Source: UMGS1781 sp964389545
GTDB lineage: Bacteria > Bacillota > Clostridia > TANB77 > CAG-508
NCBI GenBank assembly: GCA_964389545.1
Contig: CAYMDN010000009.1
Span: forward strand, 1 to 40,883
Reading direction: 5' to 3'
Length of the DNA stretch: 40,883 nucleotides
Notes under the pieces: model-generated
Database searches by the model: none
Told to the model about the DNA's origin: nothing
The model's input: the letters and a program-made list of their open reading frames with translations, nothing else
Part shown: positions 1-6,422 of the stretch, piece after piece
How positions within the stretch are numbered: position 1 is the first letter of the stretch
How the letters are laid out: every line of letters begins with the position of its first letter
Program-made: the position numbers and the translations under genes

Positions 1-1529
1 GCAATAGATGCTGCATTTTGTAATGCACTTCTTGTTACTTTTGTTGGATCAACAATTCCAACTTTTTTCATATCAACATATTCTTCTTTTGCTGCATCAA
101 ATCCTACTCCAACTTTAGATTTCTTCACATTTTCTACGATAACAGCTGGTTCTAAGCCTGCATTAATCGCAATTTGTTTTACGGGTTCTTCTAAAGATTT
201 TAATACAATTTTTGCCCCTAATGCTTCTCCACCTTCTAATGTCTCAACTAGTTTTTCTACTTTTGGAATTACATTAATTAAGGCGGTTCCTCCACCTGCG
301 ACAATTCCCTCTTCTACAGCAGCTTTTGTAGCAGATAAAGCATCTTCTATTCTTAATTTCTTTTCTTTCATTTCAACTTCTGTTGCAGCTCCAACTTGAA
401 TTACAGCAACACCTCCAGAAATTTTTGCAAGTCTTTCTTGTAATTTCTCTTTATCATATTCGCTTGTAGTATCTTCTAATTGTGTTCTTATTTGTTTTAT
501 TCTAGCTGATATTTCATCTTTATTTCCAGCACCATCAACAATTATTGTATTTTCTTTTTGGATTTTAACTTGTTTTGCTCTACCTAATTGTTCTATTGTT
601 GTATCTTTTAATTCTAATCCTAAATCTGATGTAATAACTTCTCCTCCTGTTAGAATTGCAATATCCTCTAACATTTCTTTTCTCTTGTCTCCAAATCCTG
701 GAGCTTTTACTGCAACAACATTTATAACTCCTCTTAATTTATTTAATACAAGTGTTGATAATGCTTCACCTTCTATATCATCAGCTATTATTACAAGTTT
801 TCCAGATTGTTGCATTAATGCTTCTAATAATGGCAATACTTCTTGAATATTACTTATTTTCTTATCTGTAATTAATATATATGGGTTTTCCATTATTGTT
901 TCCATTTTTTCTGTGTCTGTTACAAAATATGGAGAAATATATCCTTTATCAAATTGCATACCTTCAACAACATTTAATCCTGTTGTAGCTGTTTTAGATT
1001 CTTCTATTGTTATAACTCCATCTTTTGATACTTTTTCCATACTGTCTGCAATTAATTCACCGATTTCTTTATTGTTTGCTGAAATGCTTGCAACTCTTGC
1101 AATATCTTCTTTTCCATTTATCTCTGAGCTAATTTCTTTTAATCCTTCAACTGCAGCTTCTACAGCTTTATCAATTCCTCTTTTTATTGACATTGGATCG
1201 CCACCTGCTGCAACATTTTTAACACCTTCTTTGATTATAGCTTGTGCTAAAACTGTAGCTGTTGTTGTTCCATCACCAGCTATATCGTTTGTTTTTGTTG
1301 CAACTTCTTTAACAAGTCTTGCTCCAACATTCTCATATGGATCGTCTAATTCGATTTCTTTAGCTATTGTAACACCGTCGTTTGTAATTAATGGTGCCCC
1401 AAAACTTTTATCTAATACAACATTTCTTCCTTTTGGTCCTAATGTAACTTTTACTGTATCTGCTAATGTATTAACTCCATCAAGCATTTTTTTTCTAGCG
1501 TCTTCTCCAAACTTAATTTCTTTTGACAT
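1..1529 (-). CDS. groEL: 60 kDa chaperonin GroEL, partial (3' end beyond window)
   Basis: Chaperonin subunit that forms the double-ring cage folding cytosolic proteins with GroES and ATP. The reading frame runs from an ATG at 1529 to the window edge without a stop, giving 509 complete codons of an expected 540 or so, so only the C-terminal tail is missing. Visible landmarks are the N-terminal MSKEIKFGEDAR, the ATP-binding GDGTTTATVLA, the apical-domain stretch around VAVKAPGFGDKRKEML and the equatorial VEEGIVAGGGTAL. A good Shine-Dalgarno (GAAAGGAGA) lies 8-10 nt before the start. It is the second gene of the groES-groEL operon, 33 bp after groES, and shares the CIRCE-controlled promoter upstream of groES. 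Nothing looks abnormal; the identification is certain. Confidence 0.98.
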   Translation of the reverse strand, partial: MSKEIKFGEDARKKMLDGVNTLADTVKVTLGPKGRNVVLDKSFGAPLITNDGVTIAKEIELDDPYENVGARLVKEVATKTNDIAGDGTTTATVLAQAIIKEGVKNVAAGGDPMSIKRGIDKAVEAAVEGLKEISSEINGKEDIARVASISANNKEIGELIADSMEKVSKDGVITIEESKTATTGLNVVEGMQFDKGYISPYFVTDTEKMETIMENPYILITDKKISNIQEVLPLLEALMQQSGKLVIIADDIEGEALSTLVLNKLRGVINVVAVKAPGFGDKRKEMLEDIAILTGGEVITSDLGLELKDTTIEQLGRAKQVKIQKENTIIVDGAGNKDEISARIKQIRTQLEDTTSEYDKEKLQERLAKISGGVAVIQVGAATEVEMKEKKLRIEDALSATKAAVEEGIVAGGGTALINVIPKVEKLVETLEGGEALGAKIVLKSLEEPVKQIAINAGLEPAVIVENVKKSKVGVGFDAAKEEYVDMKKVGIVDPTKVTRSALQNAASI

Positions 1530-1562
1530 ATAAATTATCTCCTTTCAAAATGTTTGTTATAA

Positions 1563-1844
1563 TTATTCAACTATAGCTAATATATCATCTTGTCTAACTA
1601 TGATATATTCCTCAGCTTCATATTTTACTTCTGTGCCTGCATATTTATTAACAATGACTTTGTCTCCTTTTTTTACAAGCATCTTTATTTCTTCTCCATC
1701 TTTTTTTGTCCCTGGTCCTACTTCTACTACTTCTGCTATTTGTGGTTTCTCTTTTGCTCCGCTTGATAGTATGATTCCGCTTTTTGTTGTTTCCTCATTT
1801 TCTACCATTTTAATAATTACTCTATCTTGTAGTGGTTTTAACAT
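1563..1844 (-). CDS. groES: 10 kDa co-chaperonin GroES
   Basis: Heptameric lid of the GroEL chamber. The 93-residue product starts MLKPLQDRVIIK, has the mobile-loop region TTKSGIILSSGAKEKPQ and the C-terminal conserved KYEAEEYIIVRQDDILAIVE. An in-frame ATG two codons upstream (1850) is only 1 nt from the AGGAGG, whereas the ATG at 1844 is 7 nt from it, so 1844 is chosen. It is the first gene of the operon, with groEL following after 33 bp. A sigma-A promoter and a CIRCE-like inverted repeat sit directly upstream, so heat-shock repression by HrcA is expected. The length is normal for the family. Confidence 0.97.
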   Translation of the reverse strand: MLKPLQDRVIIKMVENEETTKSGIILSSGAKEKPQIAEVVEVGPGTKKDGEEIKMLVKKGDKVIVNKYAGTEVKYEAEEYIIVRQDDILAIVE

Positions 1845-1860
1845 TTTCATTCCTCCTTTT

Positions 1861-1897
1861 AATTATTAGCAGTCTATTTGTTTGACTGCTAATAATT
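1861..1897. promoter_or_regulatory. Variant CIRCE operator (HrcA binding site) of groESL
   Basis: A perfect inverted repeat with 14-bp arms (1861-1874 and 1884-1897) and a 9-nt spacer. The inner 9-9-9 unit reads TTAGCAGTC-N9-GACTGCTAA. The canonical CIRCE is TTAGCACTC-N9-GAGTGCTAA; here the seventh base of each arm is changed in a compensating way, so symmetry is kept. It overlaps the predicted transcription start between the -10 element and the groES ribosome binding site, the usual place for HrcA repression. No hrcA gene lies in the window. Confidence 0.85.
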
Positions 1898-1922
1898 TAC
1901 ACCTTTTTTTAGCAATTGTCAA
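1894..1922 (-). promoter_or_regulatory. Sigma-A promoter of groESL
   Basis: On the minus strand the -35 is TTGACA (1917-1922), the spacer is 17 bp and the -10 is TAAATT (1894-1899). The -10 overlaps the outer end of the CIRCE-like repeat, so HrcA binding would block initiation. Confidence 0.7.
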
Positions 1923-1936
1923 TAGCTTTTGCTAAA

Positions 1937-2320
1937 TTATTTTCTATTAACTCCTATAATACCTCCGAGCCCTCCTATTGCAATGCTTGTAGCAATCATG
2001 ATAATTGAATTATTATTCATTGAAAAATTTTTAGAGACAATACTAGATAGCAAATATATAAAAGCAACATATATTACACCAACTAAAATTCCATTTACAA
2101 TTCCATTCTTTTTTATGCTTCTGGTACTTATTTGACTACCAATTAATATACTAAATGCTGTTATAATAATTATAACTGTTGGCATGGTATTTTCATTAAT
2201 ATTTGTATATGTAAGTAAAATTGCAAATAAACTTAATAATATCATTGATATTATTATAGAAATAACACTTCCTTTTAAAATTTTTATAAAACTATTTGTA
2301 TCTTCATTAACTTGCATCAT
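1937..2320 (-). CDS. Small four-span membrane protein, TIGR04086 (YrzE-like) family
   Basis: A 127-residue integral membrane protein with four hydrophobic spans and a short polar N-terminus (MMQVNEDTNSFIKILKGS). The motif GSQISTRSIKKNGIVNG between spans 2 and 3 and the glycine-rich last span (IAIGGLGGIIGVNR) are what suggest the TIGR04086 family, a Firmicutes membrane family of unknown role. A longer frame reaches 2353, but no ribosome binding site precedes it; AAGGAGA lies 8 nt before the ATG at 2320, which decides the start (the next codon is also ATG). It stands alone on the minus strand between groES and divergent secreted-protein genes. Family assignment is from memory of the motif, not a search. 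Confidence 0.7.
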   Translation of the reverse strand: MMQVNEDTNSFIKILKGSVISIIISMILLSLFAILLTYTNINENTMPTVIIIITAFSILIGSQISTRSIKKNGIVNGILVGVIYVAFIYLLSSIVSKNFSMNNNSIIMIATSIAIGGLGGIIGVNRK

Positions 2321-2401
2321 ATCTAACTCTCCTTCGCTTATTCTCTTTTTCATACCATATTTTATTCACAAAAAAAATTTGTATTACTTTTTTTCAAAAT
2401 G

Positions 2402-2431
2402 TAGACAAAAAATATTGATTTATAATATAAT
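2402..2431 (+). promoter_or_regulatory. Candidate sigma-A promoter for the 2464 gene
   Basis: TAGACA at 2402-2407 and TATAAT at 2426-2431 are separated by 18 bp. An overlapping TATAAT at 2421 has poor spacing. This lies 32 bp before the ATG at 2464. Confidence 0.45.
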
Positions 2432-2463
2432 ATATGTATCGTATGAAAGGGTCGAGATTACAA

Positions 2464-2781
2464 ATGAACAAATTTAAACACATTGTTTTATTTATAATTT
2501 TATTATTTTGTTTTATGAATATAACAACTTTTGCTGTTGATATAAATACATCAATAGAGAATTCTTCTAATAGTAATTCTTCTTCAGGAGTTTTTTCTGA
2601 TAGCAATAATGTAACTTCATCTTCATCAACTACTTCAACTCCAGCAGTTTCAACTTCCAATGCTTCATCTAAGCCAAAAGATAACTCTTTAACGACTTCT
2701 GACGTTATTGATATTATAGTAATTGCTGTTGGTATTGTTAATATTTTACTTGGAATTGCCATTATTATTAGATTTAAATAA
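2464..2781 (+). CDS. Secreted or membrane-anchored Ser/Thr/Asn-rich protein
   Basis: Not recognised. The 105-residue product begins MNKFKHIVLFIILLFCFMN, a typical signal peptide ending near TTFAVD. About 45 residues of low-complexity Ser/Asn/Thr linker follow, then a C-terminal hydrophobic span (roughly residues 80-103) ending in RFK. The predicted topology is an exported polar region held by a C-terminal membrane anchor. An in-frame ATG ten codons earlier lacks a ribosome binding site and would spoil the signal peptide, so the inner ATG is preferred; AAAGGG lies about 12 nt before it, slightly long. It has its own terminator (2787-2822). The next gene encodes a protein of the same architecture, so the two may be functionally related. 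Confidence 0.65.
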   Translation: MNKFKHIVLFIILLFCFMNITTFAVDINTSIENSSNSNSSSGVFSDSNNVTSSSSTTSTPAVSTSNASSKPKDNSLTTSDVIDIIVIAVGIVNILLGIAIIIRFK

Positions 2782-2786
2782 ATTAT

Positions 2787-2822
2787 AAAATGCCTTTTTA
2801 TGTCTAAAAAGGCATTTTTTTT
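2787..2822 (+). terminator. Rho-independent terminator
   Basis: A 13-bp perfect stem (2787-2799 with 2806-2818), a 6-nt loop and a run of Ts. It directly follows the stop at 2781. Confidence 0.9.
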
Positions 2823-2883
2823 CTGCATATTTTTTATCGAACTTTAAATAATAGTATTGAATACAAAATAGGAGGTAAATTTT

Positions 2884-3360
2884 ATGCAAAAAAGAACTTT
2901 AATAATATTATCTGCACTTTTTGTAGCTTTATTAATGCTTTCAACAACAGTAGTATTTGCTAGTGATACATCTGATAAAATGAAAAGTGGTATTTCTAAT
3001 GCTGGTAACACTATAGTTGATGGTGCTGAAAGGCTTGGAAATGATGTTAAATCTGGGATAAACGATGTTGAATCTGGCATTGAAAATGGCGCTAGAGATT
3101 TAATGAATAATGCTGATGATTCTATGAATGATAATGATAAGGCTAATGGTGCTTTTGAAATTAATAATGGAAGAAAAAGCACTTCTAATTACACAGCTAC
3201 AAGAACTTCTACAGATGACTCTATGGCTACGGGTTCAGGTTTTGATATGACTAATCCAAACACTTGGGTATGGATATTAGCTGCTATTGCTGCAGTAATT
3301 GTTGTTGCACTTGTTATATATGCCGTTGCACAACCTACTGGCAGAAATAATGATGAGTAA
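2884..3360 (+). CDS. Secreted amphipathic-helix protein with C-terminal membrane anchor
   Basis: Not recognised. It is 158 residues long. A signal peptide (about residues 1-26, ending VVFAS) leads into a repetitive amphipathic segment (residues 32-75) with the recurring pattern of Lys/Asn-Ser-Gly-Ile-x-Asn-Ala/Val-x-x/Gly, then a polar Asn/Ser/Thr linker, and a C-terminal hydrophobic span (roughly 128-150) after NPNTWVWILA. The tail is polar (QPTGRNNDE). AGGAGG lies 8 nt before the ATG, so the start is firm. The architecture (signal peptide, polar or helical region, C-terminal span) matches the upstream neighbour at 2464. It may be a surface or cell-wall-proximal protein; no enzymatic motif is visible. 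Confidence 0.7.
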   Translation: MQKRTLIILSALFVALLMLSTTVVFASDTSDKMKSGISNAGNTIVDGAERLGNDVKSGINDVESGIENGARDLMNNADDSMNDNDKANGAFEINNGRKSTSNYTATRTSTDDSMATGSGFDMTNPNTWVWILAAIAAVIVVALVIYAVAQPTGRNNDE

Positions 3361-3364
3361 TTTT

Positions 3365-3416
3365 AACTTTGAATTCCCGCCTACAGATTTATACATGTTG
3401 GCGGGCAAAGTTTTAT
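3365..3416 (+). terminator. Terminator-like interrupted hairpin
   Basis: CCCGCC (3376-3381) pairs with GGCGGG (3400-3405), and outside it AACTTTG (3365-3371) pairs with CAAAGTT (3406-3412), leaving AATT bulged on one side. A short T-rich stretch follows. It lies 5 bp after the stop at 3360. The weak T-run leaves some doubt about its function. Confidence 0.6.
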
Positions 3417-3418
3417 AC

Positions 3419-3447
3419 TTCATTTTGTTCATAATCTGTGATATAAT
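3419..3447 (+). promoter_or_regulatory. Extended -10 promoter of smpB
   Basis: TGATATAAT (3439-3447) is a perfect extended -10. The -35 (TTCATT, 3419-3424) is weak at 17 bp. It lies 37 bp before the smpB ATG. Confidence 0.5.
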
Positions 3448-3484
3448 AAAATAGATTTTAATACAGAAAGGAATGGAACTTAAA

Positions 3485-3925
3485 ATGTCTAAACTAATTG
3501 CAAAAAATCCAGTTGCAAAACATAATTATACAATTGTGGATACAATGGAAGTTGGCATAGTTTTGTCAGGTACAGAAATCAAGTCAATTAAAAATGGAAA
3601 AGCCAATATGAAAGATAGTTATGCTGGTATAAAAAATGGAGAATTATATATATATAACTTACATATTAGCCCATATGAATTTGGCAATATTTATAACAAA
3701 GATCCTTTACGTGATAGAAAGCTTCTTGCAAATAAACATGAAATTTATAAATTAACTGGTCAAATACAACAAAAAGGATATTCATTAATTCCTATAAGTT
3801 TATATTTTAAAGGCAATTTTGTAAAAGTAGAACTTGGTATTGGGAAAGGTAAAAAATTATATGATAAACGTCAAGACATAGCTAGGAAAGATGCAGAAAG
3901 ACGTATGCAAAGATTGTCTGATTAA
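3485..3925 (+). CDS. smpB: SsrA-binding protein SmpB
   Basis: Partner of tmRNA in rescuing stalled ribosomes. The 146-residue product shows the family signature: KHNYTIVDTMEVGIVLSGTEIKSIKNGKANMKDSY in the beta-barrel core (residues 13-47), HISPYEFGN, RDRKLLANKHEI, and a basic C-terminal tail (KKLYDKRQDIARKDAERRM) that folds into the mRNA channel. An ATG at 3473 is only 1 nt from AAAGGA, so the ATG at 3485 is used. No tmRNA gene or rnr is nearby. A strong bidirectional terminator follows. Confidence 0.97.
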   Translation: MSKLIAKNPVAKHNYTIVDTMEVGIVLSGTEIKSIKNGKANMKDSYAGIKNGELYIYNLHISPYEFGNIYNKDPLRDRKLLANKHEIYKLTGQIQQKGYSLIPISLYFKGNFVKVELGIGKGKKLYDKRQDIARKDAERRMQRLSD

Positions 3926-3931
3926 TTCAGT

Positions 3932-3965
3932 AAAAAGCACATATTACTATGTGCTTTTTCTTTTT
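3932..3965. terminator. Bidirectional terminator between smpB and fba
   Basis: AAAAAGCACATA (3932-3943) pairs with TATGTGCTTTTT (3948-3959) across a 4-nt loop. It is T-rich on both strands, and the two flanking genes converge on it. Confidence 0.9.
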
Positions 3966-3967
3966 AA

Positions 3968-4897
3968 TTATGCTTTGTTACTTGATCCGAAAACATTTTT
4001 TATTTTGAATTGTACTGTTTCTTTTATTGCATCTCTAGCTGGTCCTAAGTATTTTCTTGGGTCAAATTCTGATGGTTTATCTCCAAATACTTTTCTTACA
4101 TTAGCTGTCATAGCAAGTCTTAAGTCTGTATCTACATTTATTTTTGATACTCCTCTCTTGCTTGCTTCATTTAATATTTCATTTGGAACTCCTTTTGCTC
4201 CTGGTATATCTGCTCCATATTTATTACATGTATCTACTAATTCTGGAATAACTGTAGAAGCACCATGTAAAACTATTGGAGTATTTGGTATTTTTTCTTT
4301 TATTTTTTCTAGAATATCAAATCTTAATTTTGCTTCTCCTTTAAATTTATATGCTCCATGACTTGTTCCTATTGCTATAGCTAAAGAATCACATCCTGTT
4401 CTTTCAACAAATTCTTTTGCTTGTTCTGGATCTGTATACATAGCATCACTTTCATCTACATTAACATCATCTTCAACACCAGCTAATTTACCAAGTTCAG
4501 CTTCTACAACAACACCTTTTGAATGAGCATATTCAACAACTTGTTTTGTTAAAGCAACATTTTCTTCAAAATCATATTTAGAACCATCAAACATAACAGA
4601 TGTAAAACCTGCGTCAACGCATTTTTTACATGTTTCAAAATCTGGTCCATGATCTAAATGTAAAGCAATTGGAATATTTGTTTCTTCTACTGCTGCTTCT
4701 ACCATTTTTTTTAGGTATCCCATTCTAGCATATTTAATAGCACTTGAAGATACTTGTAAAATTACAGGTGAATTTTCTTCTTCTGCTGCATCAACTATTC
4801 CTTGTATAAATTCCATATTATTAACATTAAAAGCTCCTATGGCAAAGCCTTCTTTCATTGATTTTTCAAACATATTCTTAGTTGTAACTAATGGCAT
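3968..4897 (-). CDS. fba: Class II fructose-1,6-bisphosphate aldolase
   Basis: Reversible zinc-dependent cleavage of fructose 1,6-bisphosphate to dihydroxyacetone phosphate and glyceraldehyde 3-phosphate in glycolysis. It is 309 residues, the usual short class II length. Visible residues are HLDHG (His80, catalytic Asp82, zinc His83), VEAELGKLAG (Glu132-Glu134), GTSHGAYK (zinc His180), LHGAS (zinc His211) and the phosphate-binding NVDTDLR. The start has AAGGAGG 7 nt upstream. It is monocistronic, with its own sigma-A promoter (4927-4955) and the shared terminator at 3932-3965. Nothing is odd. Confidence 0.97.
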   Translation of the reverse strand: MPLVTTKNMFEKSMKEGFAIGAFNVNNMEFIQGIVDAAEEENSPVILQVSSSAIKYARMGYLKKMVEAAVEETNIPIALHLDHGPDFETCKKCVDAGFTSVMFDGSKYDFEENVALTKQVVEYAHSKGVVVEAELGKLAGVEDDVNVDESDAMYTDPEQAKEFVERTGCDSLAIAIGTSHGAYKFKGEAKLRFDILEKIKEKIPNTPIVLHGASTVIPELVDTCNKYGADIPGAKGVPNEILNEASKRGVSKINVDTDLRLAMTANVRKVFGDKPSEFDPRKYLGPARDAIKETVQFKIKNVFGSSNKA

Positions 4898-4926
4898 ATT
4901 ATTACCTCCTTAAATAATCTATACCA

Positions 4927-4955
4927 ATTCTATTTCTAAAAAAATCATTTGTCAA
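4927..4955 (-). promoter_or_regulatory. Sigma-A promoter of fba
   Basis: TTGACA (4950-4955), a 17-bp spacer and TAGAAT (4927-4932) on the minus strand, 30 bp before the ATG at 4897. Confidence 0.8.
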
Positions 4956-4981
4956 GTTTTGGACTTACATATAGAATTTAA

Positions 4982-5008
4982 AAGGAAATAGTAAAACACT
5001 ATTTCCTT
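4982..5008 (-). terminator. Terminator of the DUF1540 gene
   Basis: An 11-bp perfect stem (4982-4992 with 4998-5008) with a 5-nt loop. A short T-run follows on the minus strand. It lies 15 bp after the stop of the 5024-5191 gene. Confidence 0.8.
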
Positions 5009-5023
5009 CTAAAACATATTAAG

Positions 5024-5191
5024 TTATCTTATTTGTTCATAGCTTCCGCACATTGATTCGTCTTCTGGATTTCCATTACTGCAGTTCTTACATGGTTGAA
5101 CTATTATATTATCTAATTCGCATATGTGCTTTTGTGTATCATTAAAAGTACAGCTCTTTACTCTACAATTTATTGTTTGATTCTTATCCAT
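5024..5191 (-). CDS. DUF1540 cysteine-rich small protein
   Basis: A 55-residue protein with the cysteine spacing of DUF1540: INCRVKSCTFND, then HICELDNIIVQPC, CKNC and a C-terminal MCGSYEQ. The seven cysteines suggest metal binding; the function of the family is not established. A longer frame extends upstream to 5260, but AGGAGGG lies 8 nt before the ATG at 5191 and the family match begins there. It sits just after the SGNH gene (52 bp) and has its own terminator. A CATACTA box 20 bp upstream resembles the -10 of sigma-G/sigma-F promoters, so forespore expression is possible. Confidence 0.8.
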   Translation of the reverse strand: MDKNQTINCRVKSCTFNDTQKHICELDNIIVQPCKNCSNGNPEDESMCGSYEQIR

Positions 5192-5211
5192 AAAAATGCC
5201 CTCCTTATTTA

Positions 5212-5241
5212 TAGTATGTGCATTTTTATAAAAATTATTTT
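5212..5241 (-). promoter_or_regulatory. Possible sigma-G/F-type promoter of the DUF1540 gene
   Basis: CATACTA (5212-5218, minus strand) matches the sigma-G -10 consensus. With 17 bp spacing the -35 is AAAATA (5236-5241), 4 of 6 to TGAATA. No good sigma-A -35 is present. Confidence 0.35.
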
Positions 5242-5243
5242 GC

Positions 5244-6254
5244 TTAATCTCCATTTGCAACTGAGTTGTAGATTTTTAATTTTTCATCATATGTTGCATC
5301 ACCTTTATAGTTGGTTAATTCATATTTTGTGGTTAATATTTGTGCAAAATATTTTGAAAGTTTCGTTGCTCCTTGTAAATTTAAATGTATTCCTCCATCA
5401 TATGTGTCTGTATTATAATCTAGTCCTATTTCTTCTACCTTTTGAGTCAAATTGTAGTAATCTATATTATTTTCTTCTGCATACTTTTTAATTTGTTCAT
5501 CATATTCCTCATACCAATATGGATATAAACTTGGTGCTTTTATTAAAACTAACTGTATTCCTTTTTCTTTGCATAAGTTTGTTATCTTGTTTAAGTATTC
5601 ATAGCATTCGTCATTAAATTGTGATTTTGTAAGCCTTCTCTTTGCTGGCAAATTTTCTGCTGGTCGCATATTTTTGTTGATTAAAAAGCCATTATATGTA
5701 TTGTGTTTATCTTTAAATAAATATTCAAAATCTTCTGATGTTAGCTCATCATATCTTGAATGATATCTTAATATTGGGAATACATAAGATATAAAAGTTT
5801 CGTCTTCTGTCATAGAATCCTTTATGATTTCAACTTTTTCTTTTGACCATTTCATGTTATCTATTGTTAATCTGTTATATGCTTCGCTAACCTCTGCGCT
5901 CTCTTTTCCATATCTCATTGAATTTACATTTAAAACAACTACTTTTGGTATTTCATATTTTAAAGTTTCTTCCAGCACATGATATGATTGCCATATTAAT
6001 TGCTGTGATGAACCTCTTACATATGATTTAATCCCTGTTTCTTCATACATTACCATTGGCGAAAAATTAGCATAAACTTCGCAATCACCTATGAATATAA
6101 CCTCATGATCTTTTGGTTCATCATAATACTGTGCAATCATACTACCTTCTACCAATGACGTTGCATATTTAGGTTGAAAAAGCATATTTAACAGCACAAA
6201 TGCTATTAGAAATATTATTATAATTACCATTGATTTCAACAAGTTCTTTATCAT
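5244..6254 (-). CDS. SGNH-fold (AlgJ/DltD-like) envelope O-acyltransferase partner
   Basis: A 336-residue protein with one N-terminal membrane anchor (residues 8-26) and an extracellular SGNH-hydrolase-like domain. Block I reads VIFIGDCEVYANFSP, so the usual serine nucleophile is Cys58 (codon TGC at 6081-6083). The C-terminal acid-histidine motif is YDGGIHLNLQG (Asp286, His290). IKAPSLYPYWYEEYDEQI and the Trp/Arg-rich SYVRGSSQQLIWQSY resemble clostridial SGNH proteins encoded next to MBOAT acyltransferases. Such pairs move acyl groups (usually acetyl) from the membrane acyltransferase to a surface polymer. Here the MBOAT gene lies 168 bp upstream, separated by a hairpin repeat element. The acceptor is unknown. 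Confidence 0.75.
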   Translation of the reverse strand: MIKNLLKSMVIIIIFLIAFVLLNMLFQPKYATSLVEGSMIAQYYDEPKDHEVIFIGDCEVYANFSPMVMYEETGIKSYVRGSSQQLIWQSYHVLEETLKYEIPKVVVLNVNSMRYGKESAEVSEAYNRLTIDNMKWSKEKVEIIKDSMTEDETFISYVFPILRYHSRYDELTSEDFEYLFKDKHNTYNGFLINKNMRPAENLPAKRRLTKSQFNDECYEYLNKITNLCKEKGIQLVLIKAPSLYPYWYEEYDEQIKKYAEENNIDYYNLTQKVEEIGLDYNTDTYDGGIHLNLQGATKLSKYFAQILTTKYELTNYKGDATYDEKLKIYNSVANGD

Positions 6255-6285
6255 ATTTACCTCTCTAGTCTTCGTCTATAGTCCT

Positions 6286-6367
6286 CTCCATCTTTCTTGA
6301 TGTTCATTTTTTAAATTTTGATACAGTTGTTCAAGAATTTAAAAAATGAACATCAACGTGGAGCTAC
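6286..6367. repeat. Dispersed hairpin element, copy 1
   Basis: Perfect 21-bp inverted arms (6297-6317 and 6336-6356) enclose an 18-nt loop. Outside the stem lies an asymmetric internal loop (TCTTTC at 6291-6296 opposite CG at 6357-6358), then CTCCA (6286-6290) pairing with TGGAG within TGGAGCTAC (6359-6367). Two further elements (13495-13547 and 28325-28385) share the ends and the 6-nt/2-nt loop but have different inner stems. No T-run follows on either strand, so it is a poor intrinsic terminator. It lies between the MBOAT and SGNH genes. Confidence 0.75.
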
Positions 6368-6422
6368 TTTGTACATTAAATTATTTGCTTAAAATTTCCC
6401 ATTTTTTATTATTACTAATCTT

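Noticed and set aside
913..1533. A 206-residue open frame on the plus strand opposite groEL
   Set aside because: It is a shadow of the groEL coding strand, with no ribosome binding site or recognisable domain.
2394..2828. A 144-residue open frame on the minus strand
   Set aside because: It lies opposite the secreted-protein gene at 2464, runs through its terminator, and has low-complexity repeats mirroring the Ser-rich linker.
3406..3485. A tmRNA (ssrA) gene next to smpB
   Set aside because: There is no room and no tmRNA-like tRNA half with a tag reading frame in the adjacent sequence.
6297..6356. 21-bp perfect inverted repeat as an ordinary transcription terminator
   Set aside because: No run of Ts follows on either strand, and the flanking ends match two other dispersed elements, so it is treated as a repeat element.
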